NCBI RefSeq assembly: GCF_007845675.1
Contig: NZ_VOBR01000021.1
Span: 62,001 to 126,000, forward strand
Direction: 5' to 3'
Source: Lentzea tibetensis
Lineage (GTDB): Bacteria; Actinomycetota; Actinomycetes; Mycobacteriales; Pseudonocardiaceae
Length of the DNA: 64,000 nucleotides
Positions 46,591-55,959 of the stretch are shown in pieces. Position 1 is the first letter of the stretch; every line of letters starts with the position of its first letter. A model generated the notes under the pieces. That model was not told the origin of the DNA, did no database searches, and saw only the letters and a program-made list of their open reading frames with translations. A program made the translations under genes and the position numbers.

Positions 46591-47004
46591 ATGGAACGGC
46601 TGAAGGACGTGACCGCGCTGATCGCCCGCATCGGGGTCGGGGTCGTCTTCATCGCGCACGGCTGGCAGAAGATCTCCGAGTGGGGACTCGATGGCACGGC
46701 CGCTTCGTTCGAGAAGATGGGCGTGCCGCTGCCCACGCTGTCGGCCTGGTTCGCGGCCGTCGTCGAGGTCGGTGGCGGGCTCGCGCTCGTCCTGGGCGTC
46801 GCGCTGCCGATCGCCGGTCTCCTGCTCGCCGTCGACATGGCCGGCGCGCTGGCGATCGTCCACCTGCCCAACGGGCTGCTCGGCCAGGGCGGCTACGAGC
46901 TCGTGCTGGTGCTGGGTGTGGCGGCGCTCGCGCTCGGGTTCAACGGTGGCGCGTACGCGCTCGACCGGGTGCTGTTCAGGAAGAAGTCCCCAGCTCGAGT
47001 GTGA
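46591..47004 (+). CDS. DoxX-family membrane protein
   Basis: 137 residues with four helices, LIARIGVGVVFIAHGWQKISEWG at the start and VVEVGGGLALVLGVALPIAG. DoxX members are small quinone-linked or redox membrane proteins, often involved in thiol stress. ATG at 46591 is preferred because GGGGAG is just upstream; ATG at 46576 is in frame but lacks a site. The 3' end overlaps the converging TIGR03089 gene by 29 bp. Confidence 0.88.
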   Translation: MERLKDVTALIARIGVGVVFIAHGWQKISEWGLDGTAASFEKMGVPLPTLSAWFAAVVEVGGGLALVLGVALPIAGLLLAVDMAGALAIVHLPNGLLGQGGYELVLVLGVAALALGFNGGAYALDRVLFRKKSPARV

Positions 47005-47668
47005 TCTTCTCGCTGTCCCGGCGCGCGGGCATCCGCTCCGCGTCGGGACTGCTCACCTGCACCAGCGTGCCGCCACCCGCCAGTACGGCCAGGAAACCGT
47101 CCAGCAGGCCGCCGGGCCACTCCACAGTGGACATCACGCGCGAGTCGAGACCGATTCCCAATGCGGCAGCACGGGTGCGGGCCGCAGCCACCAGTGAGTC
47201 CACATCGGACGAGTCGAGCGCGGGTGCCGAGCCGTCGAGAGCGGCCCACGGCGAGAAGTCGTCACCGTGCACCCGCACGTCGTCGTTGTAGTCGACCGGT
47301 GCGCCGGACCCCGCGCCCATCGGGTGCAGCGACGCCACGGCCACCACGTCCGCCGCGGCCGAACCACCAGGCGGCACAACGGCAACGGCCGCGGCGACAT
47401 CGGTGGTCACCACGTGCGCCCCGCACCACCACGCGCCCAGCAGGACGCCCACGGTCTGCCAGTGCGCGGGCAGCAGCACCGCGACGGGATCACCGGGCTG
47501 CACGTCGTGCTCGTCGCGCAACCAGTTCGCCGTCTTGGCCGCCCAGTTCCGCACGGTCGCGCGCGAGAGCTCGATCCGGGTGACAGCGGCGTCGTCGTAG
47601 TGGGTGATGAGCGGACGTCCGGGGTCCGCGGCGACCAGCGGTCCGAACAGGATCTCGGTCACGCTCAC
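46976..47668 (-). CDS. TIGR03089 family protein
   Basis: 230 residues. It resembles the N-terminal part of AMP-binding enzymes (RNWAAKTANWLRDEHDVQPGDPVAVLLPAHWQTVGVLLGAWWCGA) but has no phosphate loop or C-terminal domain, so it is not a ligase. This actinobacterial family of unknown function often lies beside LCP proteins and rmlD, as here. The GTG at 47668 follows AGGAG; the LCP stop is 10 bp away. Confidence 0.85.
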   Translation of the reverse strand: MSVTEILFGPLVAADPGRPLITHYDDAAVTRIELSRATVRNWAAKTANWLRDEHDVQPGDPVAVLLPAHWQTVGVLLGAWWCGAHVVTTDVAAAVAVVPPGGSAAADVVAVASLHPMGAGSGAPVDYNDDVRVHGDDFSPWAALDGSAPALDSSDVDSLVAAARTRAAALGIGLDSRVMSTVEWPGGLLDGFLAVLAGGGTLVQVSSPDAERMPARRDSEKITLELGTSS

Positions 47669-47678
47669 CACGGAACTC

Positions 47679-48848
47679 CTAGTCGACGCAGGGCACACCG
47701 GCCTGGGCGGCGGAGGGGAACGTGCCGTCCAGCTGCACCAGCTTGCCACCGCCGAACCGCGACGACGGGGTCGGGGCCGGTGAAGTCGCGCCGACCAGCT
47801 GCGCCACGAACGCCTTCACGGCCTCGCGGTCGACGGTCACCACCGACTGACCGCGTTCGTTGCGGAAGTCGATGTTCGTGACCGGGATCGTCGCGAACTC
47901 GACGTTGCCGGACGCCAGCGACTGCGCCTGCTGCGCCAGCGTCGCGATGTTCAGGTCCTCGTCGATCACGACGGACTTCGACACCGCGTCCAGCAGCCCG
48001 CTCATCTTCGACTGGTCGGTGAAGGTACCCGCGGACAGCAGCTGCTTCACCGCCGCCGACATGAACGCCTGCTGCCGCGCGATGCGGCCGAGGTCGCCGT
48101 TCGGCATGTTGCGCTGCCGCACGAACGACAGCGCGTCGGCGCCCTGCACCAGCTGCTCACCGGCGCGGAAGTTCGCGCCCGAGTTCGGGTCCGACGTCGC
48201 GGCCTTGAGGCACACCGGCACGCCGCCGATCACCTCGGTCAGCAGGTAGAAGCCGTACAGGTTGACCTCGGCGTAGTGGTCGACGCGCAGGCCCGTCAGC
48301 TCCTGGACGGCCTGCACCAGCGCCTTGCGGCCCGCCTCGTCCGACTTCTTCTCCCGCTCGGCCAGGTCCGAGACGCCCTCGGCCTGCAGGCGTTCCGCGG
48401 TCAGGAACTTCACCGCGCCGTACGCAGAGTTGATCTTGTCCTCGCGGAAGCCCGCGATCGGCACGTAGGTGTCGCGCGGGATGGAGATCGCGTTCGCCTT
48501 GCCGCCGTTGTGCGGGATGCGGATCAGGATGAGCGTGTCCGTGCTGACGCCGTCGGTCGCCTCGGTGCGCAACGCCTTCAGCACGTCGGCGGGCAGCAGC
48601 CTGCCCTGCGCGTCGTGCCTGCTGTCGCTGCCGACCAGCAGGATGTCCGTCGCACCGTCCTCTGCGGACGGTGAGTTCGGGATGTCCTCCAGCACGTTCA
48701 GGATGTTCGTCGTGTTGACGCTCTCCTGCACCCGCCGCAGCGTCGTCCAGCTGTAGCCGGAGACCGCGAGCGTGACGACCGCGAGCAGCGCGACGAACAC
48801 CCTGCTGGTGATCAGCAGAGCCTTCTTCGCACGTGCGGCAGCGCTCAA
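47679..48848 (-). CDS. LCP (LytR-CpsA-Psr) ligase, copy 1
   Basis: 389 residues. One TM near the N-terminus (about 15-36), then the LCP domain: DILLVGSDSRHD, TDTLILIRIPHNGGKANAISIPRDTYVPI with the phosphate-binding arginine, KINSAYGAVKF, and ALSFVRQRNMPNGDLGRIARQQAFM. It attaches arabinogalactan or teichoic-type polymers to peptidoglycan. I chose TTG at 48848, with GGAGGAA six bases upstream. No LytR_C domain is attached. TIGR03089 follows. Confidence 0.92.
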   Translation of the reverse strand: MSAAARAKKALLITSRVFVALLAVVTLAVSGYSWTTLRRVQESVNTTNILNVLEDIPNSPSAEDGATDILLVGSDSRHDAQGRLLPADVLKALRTEATDGVSTDTLILIRIPHNGGKANAISIPRDTYVPIAGFREDKINSAYGAVKFLTAERLQAEGVSDLAEREKKSDEAGRKALVQAVQELTGLRVDHYAEVNLYGFYLLTEVIGGVPVCLKAATSDPNSGANFRAGEQLVQGADALSFVRQRNMPNGDLGRIARQQAFMSAAVKQLLSAGTFTDQSKMSGLLDAVSKSVVIDEDLNIATLAQQAQSLASGNVEFATIPVTNIDFRNERGQSVVTVDREAVKAFVAQLVGATSPAPTPSSRFGGGKLVQLDGTFPSAAQAGVPCVD

Positions 48849-48918
48849 CGGTTCCTCCAACGAACGGTGTGTGCGACCAGGCTATCCAGTGCGGACGCCG
48901 CACACCGGCATTTCCGCG

Positions 48919-50460
48919 TCAGTTGATGCAGGCCACACCATCGGCGGTGATGGGAGGGGTGGAGCTCGACGGGGGTGTCGTCGATCCCGGCGCGTTCTGG
49001 GTCTCGACGTCCTCGGAGCTGGGAGCGGAGTAGTCCGTGCCGATGTCGACCTGCACGGTCCCCTTGGTCACGTCGGGGTCGACCTCGATCTGGACGTCCG
49101 GCCCGACCTCGGCGGCGACCTTGCGCGCGCTCGCCTCGTCGCCCTCGCCGTACCGCACGACCGTCGTGTCCGCGACGGCGACCGTGCGGGCCGCACCGCG
49201 GACGAAACCCTTGGCGGTCAACGTGTTCAGCACTTGCGCCGCGAGGCCCTGGATGCCCGACGCGTTGTTCACGCCGACCGTGATCGACGAGTTCGGCGGT
49301 GCGGGCACGGAGGACGACGTCGGCGCGGGCGACGAGCTGCCGGTCGGCTTGTCGGTCGCGAGCTCGGTGATGAACTTCTTCACCTGCGCCGGGTTGACCG
49401 GAAGCACGTTGCCGTCGCCGTAGGTGTCGGTCGGCGGGCCGACCGGGATGGTGCGGAACTGGATGTTGCCGCTCACCAGGCCCTGCATCTGCTCGGCGAA
49501 CGTGGCGATGTCCCAGCCCTGGCTCAGCACGACCGACTTCTTGACCGCGTCGACCAGCCCGCTCAGCTTGTCCGTGTCGGTCAGCGTGCCCGACGACAGC
49601 ACCTTCTTGGCCAGCGCGCCGATGAACACCTGCTGGCGCACGATCCGGTCGAGGTCGCCGTTCGGCAGGTTCTTGCGCTGCCGCACGAACGACAGCGCCT
49701 GCGCGCCCGCGATCGTCTGCTTGCCCGCCTGGAAGTTCGCGCCCGAGTCGGAGTCGCTGGTCGCCTCCTTGAGGCAGACGTCGACGCCGCCGATGGCGGT
49801 GGTGACCTCGTAGAACGAGGCGAGGTTGACCTCGGCGTACCGGTCGATCTTCACGGCGTCGCCGGTCATCTTCTCGATCGTCTTGATCAACGTCTTGCGC
49901 CCGGCGGTCATCGACTCGGTGCGCAGCCGCGCCTCGTCGGTGACGCCCTTGTTGCGCAGGTCGGTGTCCGTCTGGTTCTTCTGCCGCGCGAACGCGGAGT
50001 TGATCTTGTGTTTGCCGAACCCGTCGGCGATGTCGACGTACGCGTCGCGGGGGAAGGAGATCGCGACGGCACGCGTCCCGTCGACCGGGATGTGCACCAG
50101 GATCATCGTGTCGGTGTTCATCTCGCCGTCCGCGATGCCGCCGTTCAGCATCGCGAGCACCTCTCGGGACAGCGGGTTGCCCTGCGCGTCCGTGCGGCTG
50201 TCCACGCCGACGAGCAGGATGTCGACCGCGCCGTCGAGCGGCTTGCGGGCGGGCCCGGCCGCGCCCTGGTCCGAACCGAAGACGTCCGTCGTCACGACGC
50301 CGGCGTTCAGGTCGCGCTGGAACGCCCACCCGTACCACGTGACCAAGAGCACTGCCGTCGCCAGCAGTGCCACGAAGGTGCGAGCCGTGATCATGAACGC
50401 GCGGAACGAAGCAGTGGTCGGCGTCGCTGTGATGCGAACAGGACCACTCCTGTCTTCCAC
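48919..50460 (-). CDS. LCP ligase, copy 2, with LytR_C domain
   Basis: 513 residues. TM near the N-terminus, LCP domain with DILLVGVDSRTD, TDTMILVHIPVDGTRAVAISFPRDAYVDI, and ALSFVRQRKNLPNGDLDRIVRQQVFI. After a Pro/Ser linker comes a LytR_C domain (ITVGVNNASGIQGLAAQVLNTLTAKGF), then a Thr/Pro tail. I chose GTG at 50460, which follows a strong GGGGGAGGAA; ATG at 50478 would overlap that site. It is divergent from rmlB, consistent with wall polysaccharide assembly. Confidence 0.92.
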   Translation of the reverse strand: MEDRSGPVRITATPTTASFRAFMITARTFVALLATAVLLVTWYGWAFQRDLNAGVVTTDVFGSDQGAAGPARKPLDGAVDILLVGVDSRTDAQGNPLSREVLAMLNGGIADGEMNTDTMILVHIPVDGTRAVAISFPRDAYVDIADGFGKHKINSAFARQKNQTDTDLRNKGVTDEARLRTESMTAGRKTLIKTIEKMTGDAVKIDRYAEVNLASFYEVTTAIGGVDVCLKEATSDSDSGANFQAGKQTIAGAQALSFVRQRKNLPNGDLDRIVRQQVFIGALAKKVLSSGTLTDTDKLSGLVDAVKKSVVLSQGWDIATFAEQMQGLVSGNIQFRTIPVGPPTDTYGDGNVLPVNPAQVKKFITELATDKPTGSSSPAPTSSSVPAPPNSSITVGVNNASGIQGLAAQVLNTLTAKGFVRGAARTVAVADTTVVRYGEGDEASARKVAAEVGPDVQIEVDPDVTKGTVQVDIGTDYSAPSSEDVETQNAPGSTTPPSSSTPPITADGVACIN

Positions 50461-50502
50461 CTTTCGTTCCTCCCCCATATACCTCAGCTTAGTCGCACCT
50501 CT

Positions 50503-50508
50503 TTTATA
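50503..50508 (-). promoter_or_regulatory. Possible -10 box of the LCP copy 2 gene
   Basis: On the minus strand TATAAA (50508-50503), in the only A/T-rich patch of the 134-bp gap between the LCP gene and rmlB. No convincing -35. It gives a leader of about 40 bases. Confidence 0.4.
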
Positions 50509-50594
50509 TGACAGACGATGTGACGTCGCGGTGGGTTGCACCGATGGTGCACGTGACAGACTGCGACGACCGACCCACACAGGAGGACACGGGT

Positions 50595-51587
50595 ATGCGC
50601 GTACTGGTGACGGGCGGGGCCGGCTTCATCGGCTCGCACTACGTGCGGCAGTTGGTGAGCGGTGCTTACAGCTCGCTCGCCGACGCCGAGGTCGTCGTAC
50701 TGGACAAGCTCACCTACGCGGGCAGCGAGGAGAACCTCGCCCCGGTCGCGGACAGTCCCACCCTGCGCTTCGTGCGCGGTGACATCTGCGACGGTGCGCT
50801 GGTCAAGGAACTGATGGCGGGCGTCGACACGGTCGTCCACTTCGCCGCGGAGTCGCACGTGGACCGGTCGATCACCGGCTCCGCGGACTTCGTGCTGACC
50901 AACGTGCTGGGCACGCAGACGCTGCTGCAGGGCGCGTTCGACGCGGGCGTCTCGAAGTTCGTGCACGTCTCGACGGACGAGGTGTACGGCTCCATCGAAG
51001 AGGGATCGTGGACCGAGGACCACATCCTCGAGCCGAACTCCCCGTACTCGGCGTCCAAGGCGTCGTCGGATCTGCTGGCGCGCGCGTTCCACCGCACGCA
51101 CGGGCTGCCGGTCAGCATCACCCGGTGCTCGAACAATTACGGCCCGCACCAGTTCCCCGAAAAGGTGATCCCTCTATTCGTCACCAATCTGATGGACGGG
51201 CGCAAGGTCCCTCTTTACGGTGACGGCCTCAACGTGCGCGACTGGCTGCACGTCGACGACCACTGCCGCGGCATCCAGCACGTCGTCGACGGCGGGCGCC
51301 CCGGCGAGATCTACAACATCGGCGGCGGCACCGAGCTGACCAACCGCGAGCTGACCGAGCGGCTGCTGGAGGCGACCGGCCGCGACTGGTCGTTCGTCGA
51401 GCCGGTCACCGACCGCAAGGGCCACGACCGCAGGTACTCCGTGGACATCTCGAAGATCTCCACCGAGCTGGGCTACAAGCCGCAGGTCGACTTCGCCGAG
51501 GGGCTCGCCGCCACCGTCCAGTGGTACCGCGACAACCGCGCGTGGTGGGAGCCGCTGAAGGAACGCGCCGCGCTGGCCGGGAGCTGA
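50595..51587 (+). CDS. rmlB: dTDP-glucose 4,6-dehydratase
   Basis: 330-residue extended SDR, second step of dTDP-L-rhamnose synthesis. MRVLVTGGAGFIGSHYV, FAAESHVDRSI, STDEVYGSIEEGSWTE with the Asp-Glu pair of dehydratases, and PYSASKASSDLLARAF with YxxxK. ATG at 50595 after AGGAGG. The gene rmlD follows directly. Confidence 0.95.
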   Translation: MRVLVTGGAGFIGSHYVRQLVSGAYSSLADAEVVVLDKLTYAGSEENLAPVADSPTLRFVRGDICDGALVKELMAGVDTVVHFAAESHVDRSITGSADFVLTNVLGTQTLLQGAFDAGVSKFVHVSTDEVYGSIEEGSWTEDHILEPNSPYSASKASSDLLARAFHRTHGLPVSITRCSNNYGPHQFPEKVIPLFVTNLMDGRKVPLYGDGLNVRDWLHVDDHCRGIQHVVDGGRPGEIYNIGGGTELTNRELTERLLEATGRDWSFVEPVTDRKGHDRRYSVDISKISTELGYKPQVDFAEGLAATVQWYRDNRAWWEPLKERAALAGS

Positions 51588-51588
51588 C

Positions 51589-52410
51589 GTGATCCTCGTG
51601 CCAGGAGGTCGTGGCCAGCTCGGCCACGACCTCGCCGCGTTGTCGGACGACGTGCGCGCGCTGCCGTCGTCCGAGCTCGACATCACTGACGCCGCAGCGG
51701 TTTCCGCGGCTGTCCGCGGCGCCTCGGCGGTGATCAACTGCGCCGCCTACACGGCCGTCGACGCGGCGGAGACGGACGAGGACCGCGCGTTCGAGGTGAA
51801 CGCCGTCGGACCGGGCCTGCTCGCCGAGGCGTGCGCCGAGCGCGGAATCCCGCTCGTGCACGTGTCCACGGACTACGTGTTCCCCGGTGACGCGGACCGG
51901 CCGTACGAGCCGACCGACGCCACCGGCCCGCGCACCGCGTACGGGCGCACGAAGCTCGCGGGCGAGCAGCGGGTGCTCGCCGCGGGCGGCTGGGTCGCGC
52001 GCACCGCGTGGGTGTACGGCGTGTCCGGCAACAACTTCGTGCGCGCCATGCAGAACCTGGAGTCCACAAGGGACACTTTGTCCGTCGTGGACGACCAGCG
52101 CGGCTCGCCGACGTGGTCGGCCGACCTCGCCGCCGGGCTGCTGGAGCTGGTGCGGGTGCGGCCGGAGCAGCGGCTGCTGCACGCGACCGGCGGCGGCGAC
52201 ACGACGTGGTTCGGCTTCGCACGGGCCATCTTCGAGGAGCTGGGCGCCGACCCGGAGCGGGTGAAGCCCTGCACCACCGCGGACTTCCCGCGCCCGGCAC
52301 CGCGTCCCGCCTACTCGGTGCTGTCCGGGAAGTCGTGGGCGGATGCCGGGCTCACCCCGCTGCGGCACTGGCGCGAAGCGCTGGCCACCGCGTTCAAGAA
52401 CGGTTTCTAG
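51589..52410 (+). CDS. rmlD: dTDP-4-dehydrorhamnose reductase
   Basis: 273 residues, last step of dTDP-rhamnose synthesis. Rossmann start LVPGGRGQLGHDLA, VINCAAYTAVDAAETDEDRAFEVNAVGPGLLAEAC, HVSTDYVFPGDADRPYEP and TAYGRTKLAGEQ with the YxxxK pair. GTG start one base after the rmlB stop. The end overlaps the converging patatin gene by 4 bp. rmlC is not here. Confidence 0.95.
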   Translation: MILVPGGRGQLGHDLAALSDDVRALPSSELDITDAAAVSAAVRGASAVINCAAYTAVDAAETDEDRAFEVNAVGPGLLAEACAERGIPLVHVSTDYVFPGDADRPYEPTDATGPRTAYGRTKLAGEQRVLAAGGWVARTAWVYGVSGNNFVRAMQNLESTRDTLSVVDDQRGSPTWSADLAAGLLELVRVRPEQRLLHATGGGDTTWFGFARAIFEELGADPERVKPCTTADFPRPAPRPAYSVLSGKSWADAGLTPLRHWREALATAFKNGF

Positions 52411-53249
52411 CCCCAGAGCTCGGCAACCTGTGCGGCGACCGCGGAGGCCTGGCGATAGCCGGCCTCCGCGACCGCGGGCAGCAGCGCCGGGTCCATCGGG
52501 TTCGTGTTGACCGCCTCGACCGTCTCGTCGGCGAACACCGTCACGACGGAAGCGCCCGTCCGCGCGCGCAGTTCGCTCACCTGCTCCGGCACGTTGCCGA
52601 TCGGGCTGAAGCCCTCCGCCATCGGTGCCAGCACGAGGATTCGCTGACACTTCCCGGCCAGGTCCGCGTTCGCGGGCGAGCGGATGAACCCGTCGACCCA
52701 CCGCCTCCCGCCGACCTGCGCGGGCGGGTAGACGAACGGCAGCGCGCAGCTGGCGGTCACCGCGTCGGTGAGCGACACCCCGCTGTTCGCGTCGAACGCC
52801 ACGAACTCGCCGCTCTCCGCGTCGACGGCGGTGACGAGCAGCCGCTGCGCCGGCCAGTCCGAAAACGGGCACAACGCCAGAACTCCGGCTCTCAGCTCCT
52901 CTTCCGTCGCCAGGGGCGGCGTTTCCAATGCGGTGCGCCCCAAACGAGCTCGAGCGAGCTCCAGGTTCTTCCCGCTGCTGATCAACGCGCCGAGCTCGGC
53001 CATCGCCTGTGAAGTGAGCAATCTCGCAGGCCCTGGGTTGTTATTCGTGATTAGCTTCGCGAATATTTCTCGCGGATCGACGCCGGAAGCATGTTGGGCG
53101 CCGACTGCCGACCCGCAGGAAGTGCCGATCGTGAGATCGCTTCCACGCAGATCAATGCCTATTTCGGTGAGCGCGGCGAGCATGCCTACCAGCCATCCGA
53201 ACCCTGTCAGCCCGCCACCACCGAGTACGAGTGCCCGTTCATCCCTCAT
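52407..53249 (-). CDS. Patatin-like phospholipase
   Basis: 280 residues. Oxyanion loop ALVLGGGGLTGFGWL, nucleophile elbow GTSCGS (GxSxG), and the catalytic Asp in VDGFIRSPANADL give the Ser-Asp dyad of patatin lipases. No signal peptide. It is divergent from the lyase gene and is the first gene of the accessory island after rmlD. Confidence 0.9.
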   Translation of the reverse strand: MRDERALVLGGGGLTGFGWLVGMLAALTEIGIDLRGSDLTIGTSCGSAVGAQHASGVDPREIFAKLITNNNPGPARLLTSQAMAELGALISSGKNLELARARLGRTALETPPLATEEELRAGVLALCPFSDWPAQRLLVTAVDAESGEFVAFDANSGVSLTDAVTASCALPFVYPPAQVGGRRWVDGFIRSPANADLAGKCQRILVLAPMAEGFSPIGNVPEQVSELRARTGASVVTVFADETVEAVNTNPMDPALLPAVAEAGYRQASAVAAQVAELWG

Positions 53250-53283
53250 TGTTGGAAGTCTGAACCTATCGGTTCTCTAAGTT

Positions 53284-53299
53284 TCCCTAGCTTTAGGGA
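53284..53299. promoter_or_regulatory. Palindrome in the lyase promoter
   Basis: TCCCTA-GCTT-TAGGGA is a perfect 6-bp inverted repeat directly upstream of TATGCT (53303-53308), a likely -10 of the lyase gene. It would lie in the promoter spacer, where a repressor or MerR-type activator binds. It also lies between the divergent patatin and lyase genes. Confidence 0.5.
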
Positions 53300-53356
53300 T
53301 TCTATGCTTGATCACGCCCCTGAAGTGCGGTCGGTGAAACGGGGAAGGATTTTCCC

Positions 53357-54958
53357 ATGGCATCAATTCTGCTCGGTTCTGATGAGCTCACGTCGTCCGC
53401 TGCCGCGTCGTTCGCGCGTCGCCCGGACGGAAGAGTCATCAGATTGGACGACGAGGCGGAGAAGCGCGTCGTCCGCTCCGTTCAGCTGATGCGCGACCTC
53501 ATCGCCACCGGACAGCCGATGTACGGCATCACCACGGGTTTCGGGGACAGCTGCGTCAGGCAGATCAGCCCGGACAAGGTCGTCGCGCTCCAGCGCAACC
53601 TGGTCCAGTACCACCTGAACGGGTTCGGCCCGATGGCCGAACCCGAGGTCGTGCGCGCGACCATGCTGATCCGCGCGAACTGCCTGTCCCGCGGGTACTC
53701 GGGCGTGCGTCCCGAGGTGATCAACCTGCTGGTCGACTGCCTGCACAACGACATCCTGCCGATGATCCCCGAGCGCGGGTCGGTCGGCGCGAGCGGCGAC
53801 CTGGTGCCGCTGTGCTATCTGGCCAACGCGCTGACCGGGGACGGCGAGGTGCTGTTCGACGGCTCGGTCGTCCCGGCGCGGCACGCGATGCGCGAGTGCG
53901 GGCTCGAACCGGTCGTGCTGGAGGCCAAGGAGGGCCTCGGCCTGATCAACGGCACGTCGTTCATGTCCGCGTTCGCGTCGCTGGCGCTCAGTGACGCGGC
54001 CGAGCTGGCCGCGGTCGCGGACGTCTGCACGGCGCTCGCGATGGAGGCGCTGCTCGGCAACCGCGGCCACTTCGAGTCGTTCATCCACGAGCAGAAGCCG
54101 CACCCCGGCCAGCTGCGCAGCGCCGCCACGATCCACGGCCTGCTCGACGGCTCCGAGCTGGCCCGCGAGTACTCGCAGGTGCTGTCCGCGAACAAGGCGC
54201 TGGGAGGCAACCGCTTCCAGGAGCTGGAGCACTCGATCCAGAACCGCTACTCGCTGCGCTGCGCACCGCACGTGACGGGCGTGCTGTACGACACCGTCGA
54301 GTGGGCGACCCGCTGGGTCGACGTGGAGATCAACTCCACGAACGACAACCCGCTGTTCGACATCGAGGCCGCCACGATCCGCAACGGCGGCAACTTCTAC
54401 GGCGGCCACGTCGTGCAGGCGATGGACTCGCTCAAGGTCGCGGTGGGCAGCGTCGGCGACCTGCTCGACCGCCAGCTCGCGCACCTCGTCGACGACAAGT
54501 TCAACATCGGCCTCACGCCGAACCTCATCCCGTTCACCGACGACGACGAAGAACTGGGCCTGCACCACGGGTTCAAGGGCACGCAGCTCGCCGCGTCCGC
54601 GCTGACCGCGGAGGCGCTGAAGCTCGGCATGCCCGCGACCGCGTTCTCCCGGTCGACCGAGGCGCACAACCAGGACAAGGTCAGCATGGGCACGATCGGC
54701 GCGCGCGACGCGCGAACCGTCGTCGAGCTGGTGCGCCAGGTCGCGGCGATCAACCTCGCCGCCACCTGTCAGGCCATCGACCTGCGCGGTGCCGACAAGC
54801 TCGGCCAGGGCACCCGCGCCGCGTACGACCTGGTCCGCGAGCACATCGCGTTCCTCGACCGGGATCGCAGGCTGGACGGCGATCTGTCCGCTCTCGTCGA
54901 GGTCATCAAGTCCGGTGCGTTCGGCGCCATCGCCGAGAAGTTCGGCGAGGACAGGTGA
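53357..54958 (+). CDS. MIO-type aromatic amino acid lyase or aminomutase
   Basis: 533 residues, HAL/PAL/TAL/TAM superfamily. The A-S-G triad (residues 145-147 in GSVGASGDL) forms the MIO cofactor; Tyr56 in YGITTGFGD is the catalytic lid tyrosine; ELEHSIQNRYSLRCAPHVTG and INSTNDNPLF are conserved. The C-terminal half has AHNQDKVSMG, the NQD form of PAL, TAL and aminomutases, while histidine lyases have QED. The selectivity site reads NLVQYHLNG, so Phe versus Tyr is open. It starts a coupled operon (GTGA with the next gene). Confidence 0.93.
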   Translation: MASILLGSDELTSSAAASFARRPDGRVIRLDDEAEKRVVRSVQLMRDLIATGQPMYGITTGFGDSCVRQISPDKVVALQRNLVQYHLNGFGPMAEPEVVRATMLIRANCLSRGYSGVRPEVINLLVDCLHNDILPMIPERGSVGASGDLVPLCYLANALTGDGEVLFDGSVVPARHAMRECGLEPVVLEAKEGLGLINGTSFMSAFASLALSDAAELAAVADVCTALAMEALLGNRGHFESFIHEQKPHPGQLRSAATIHGLLDGSELAREYSQVLSANKALGGNRFQELEHSIQNRYSLRCAPHVTGVLYDTVEWATRWVDVEINSTNDNPLFDIEAATIRNGGNFYGGHVVQAMDSLKVAVGSVGDLLDRQLAHLVDDKFNIGLTPNLIPFTDDDEELGLHHGFKGTQLAASALTAEALKLGMPATAFSRSTEAHNQDKVSMGTIGARDARTVVELVRQVAAINLAATCQAIDLRGADKLGQGTRAAYDLVREHIAFLDRDRRLDGDLSALVEVIKSGAFGAIAEKFGEDR

Positions 54959-55959
54959 GGACCGCGCTGGTCGGGGCACCCGGCAAACCGTTCGAGCTCG
55001 TCGAGGACGGGCCCGCCGAGGCGGGACTCGGCCAGGTGCTGGTCAAGGTCGACGCCTGCGGCATCTGCCACACCGACGCCATGTTCACCGCGGGGCTGTT
55101 CCCCGGAGCCAGGTTCCCGATGGTCGCCGGACACGAGGTCGCGGGCACCATCCAGCAGCTCGGGTCCGATGTGGACGGTTGGCGGACCGGTGACCGGGTC
55201 GGCGTCGGGTTCTGCGCCGGCTCGTGCGGGCGGTGCTCGCCGTGCCGCGCGGGCGACTTCGTCTTCTGCACCAGCCGCGCCATCACCGGCATCACGCACC
55301 GGGGCGGCTTCGCCGAGGGGCTCGTCGTGCCCGCGGGTGCGCTGTCGGCGATCCCGGACGAGATCTCCGCACCGGACGCCGCGCCGCTGATGTGCGCGGG
55401 CGTCACGACGTTCAACGCGCTGCGGCACAGCGACGCGTCCGGCGGTGACCTCATCGCGGTGCTCGGGCTCGGCGGGCTCGGCCACCTCGCGGTGCAGTTC
55501 GCCGCGAAGATGGGTTTCGACACGGTCGCGGTGTCGCGCGGCACGGACAAGCAGGAGCTCGCGCACCACTTGGGCGCCAGGCACTTCGTCGACAGCCGGA
55601 CGACCGACGTCGCCGGGGCGTTGCGCGATCTCGGTGGCGCCAGGGTGATCCTCTCCACGATCACGCACGCGCCCGCCGTGAGCGCGGCCGTCGGCGGTCT
55701 CGCGCCCCGCGGCGAGCTGATCGTCGCGGGTGCCTGCGCGGACGCGATCGGCGTCGACACCGGTGTGCTGATCGACCAGGGCAGGCGGATCTCCGGCTGC
55801 CTCGTCGGCACGCCGAAGGACATCGAGGACACCCTCGCGTTCTGCGCGCTCACCGGCATCCGGCCGATGGTCGAGACGGTGCCGTTGCAGGACATCGAAC
55901 GCGCGTTCAGCCGCATGCTGGACGGTTCCGCACGATTTCGGATGGTGGTGCTGCCATGA
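54955..55959 (+). CDS. Zinc-dependent alcohol dehydrogenase
   Basis: 334 residues, MDR family. Catalytic zinc: CGICHTD (Cys35) and GHEVAG (His60, Glu61). Structural zinc: Cys91, 94, 97 and 105. Rossmann GLGGLGHLAVQFA near 170. Related to cinnamyl alcohol dehydrogenase and AdhP types. GTG start overlaps the lyase stop. In context it may act on an aryl aldehyde or alcohol. Confidence 0.92.
   Translation: MRTALVGAPGKPFELVEDGPAEAGLGQVLVKVDACGICHTDAMFTAGLFPGARFPMVAGHEVAGTIQQLGSDVDGWRTGDRVGVGFCAGSCGRCSPCRAGDFVFCTSRAITGITHRGGFAEGLVVPAGALSAIPDEISAPDAAPLMCAGVTTFNALRHSDASGGDLIAVLGLGGLGHLAVQFAAKMGFDTVAVSRGTDKQELAHHLGARHFVDSRTTDVAGALRDLGGARVILSTITHAPAVSAAVGGLAPRGELIVAGACADAIGVDTGVLIDQGRRISGCLVGTPKDIEDTLAFCALTGIRPMVETVPLQDIERAFSRMLDGSARFRMVVLP

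Noticed and set aside
46976-47668. TIGR03089 gene as a broken AMP ligase.
   Set aside because: The family is naturally short and conserved beside LCP genes, so it is not a pseudogene.
53357-54958. Assignment of the MIO enzyme as histidine ammonia-lyase.
   Set aside because: No hut genes nearby and the NQD motif replaces QED of histidine lyases; context is a ligase/carrier operon.
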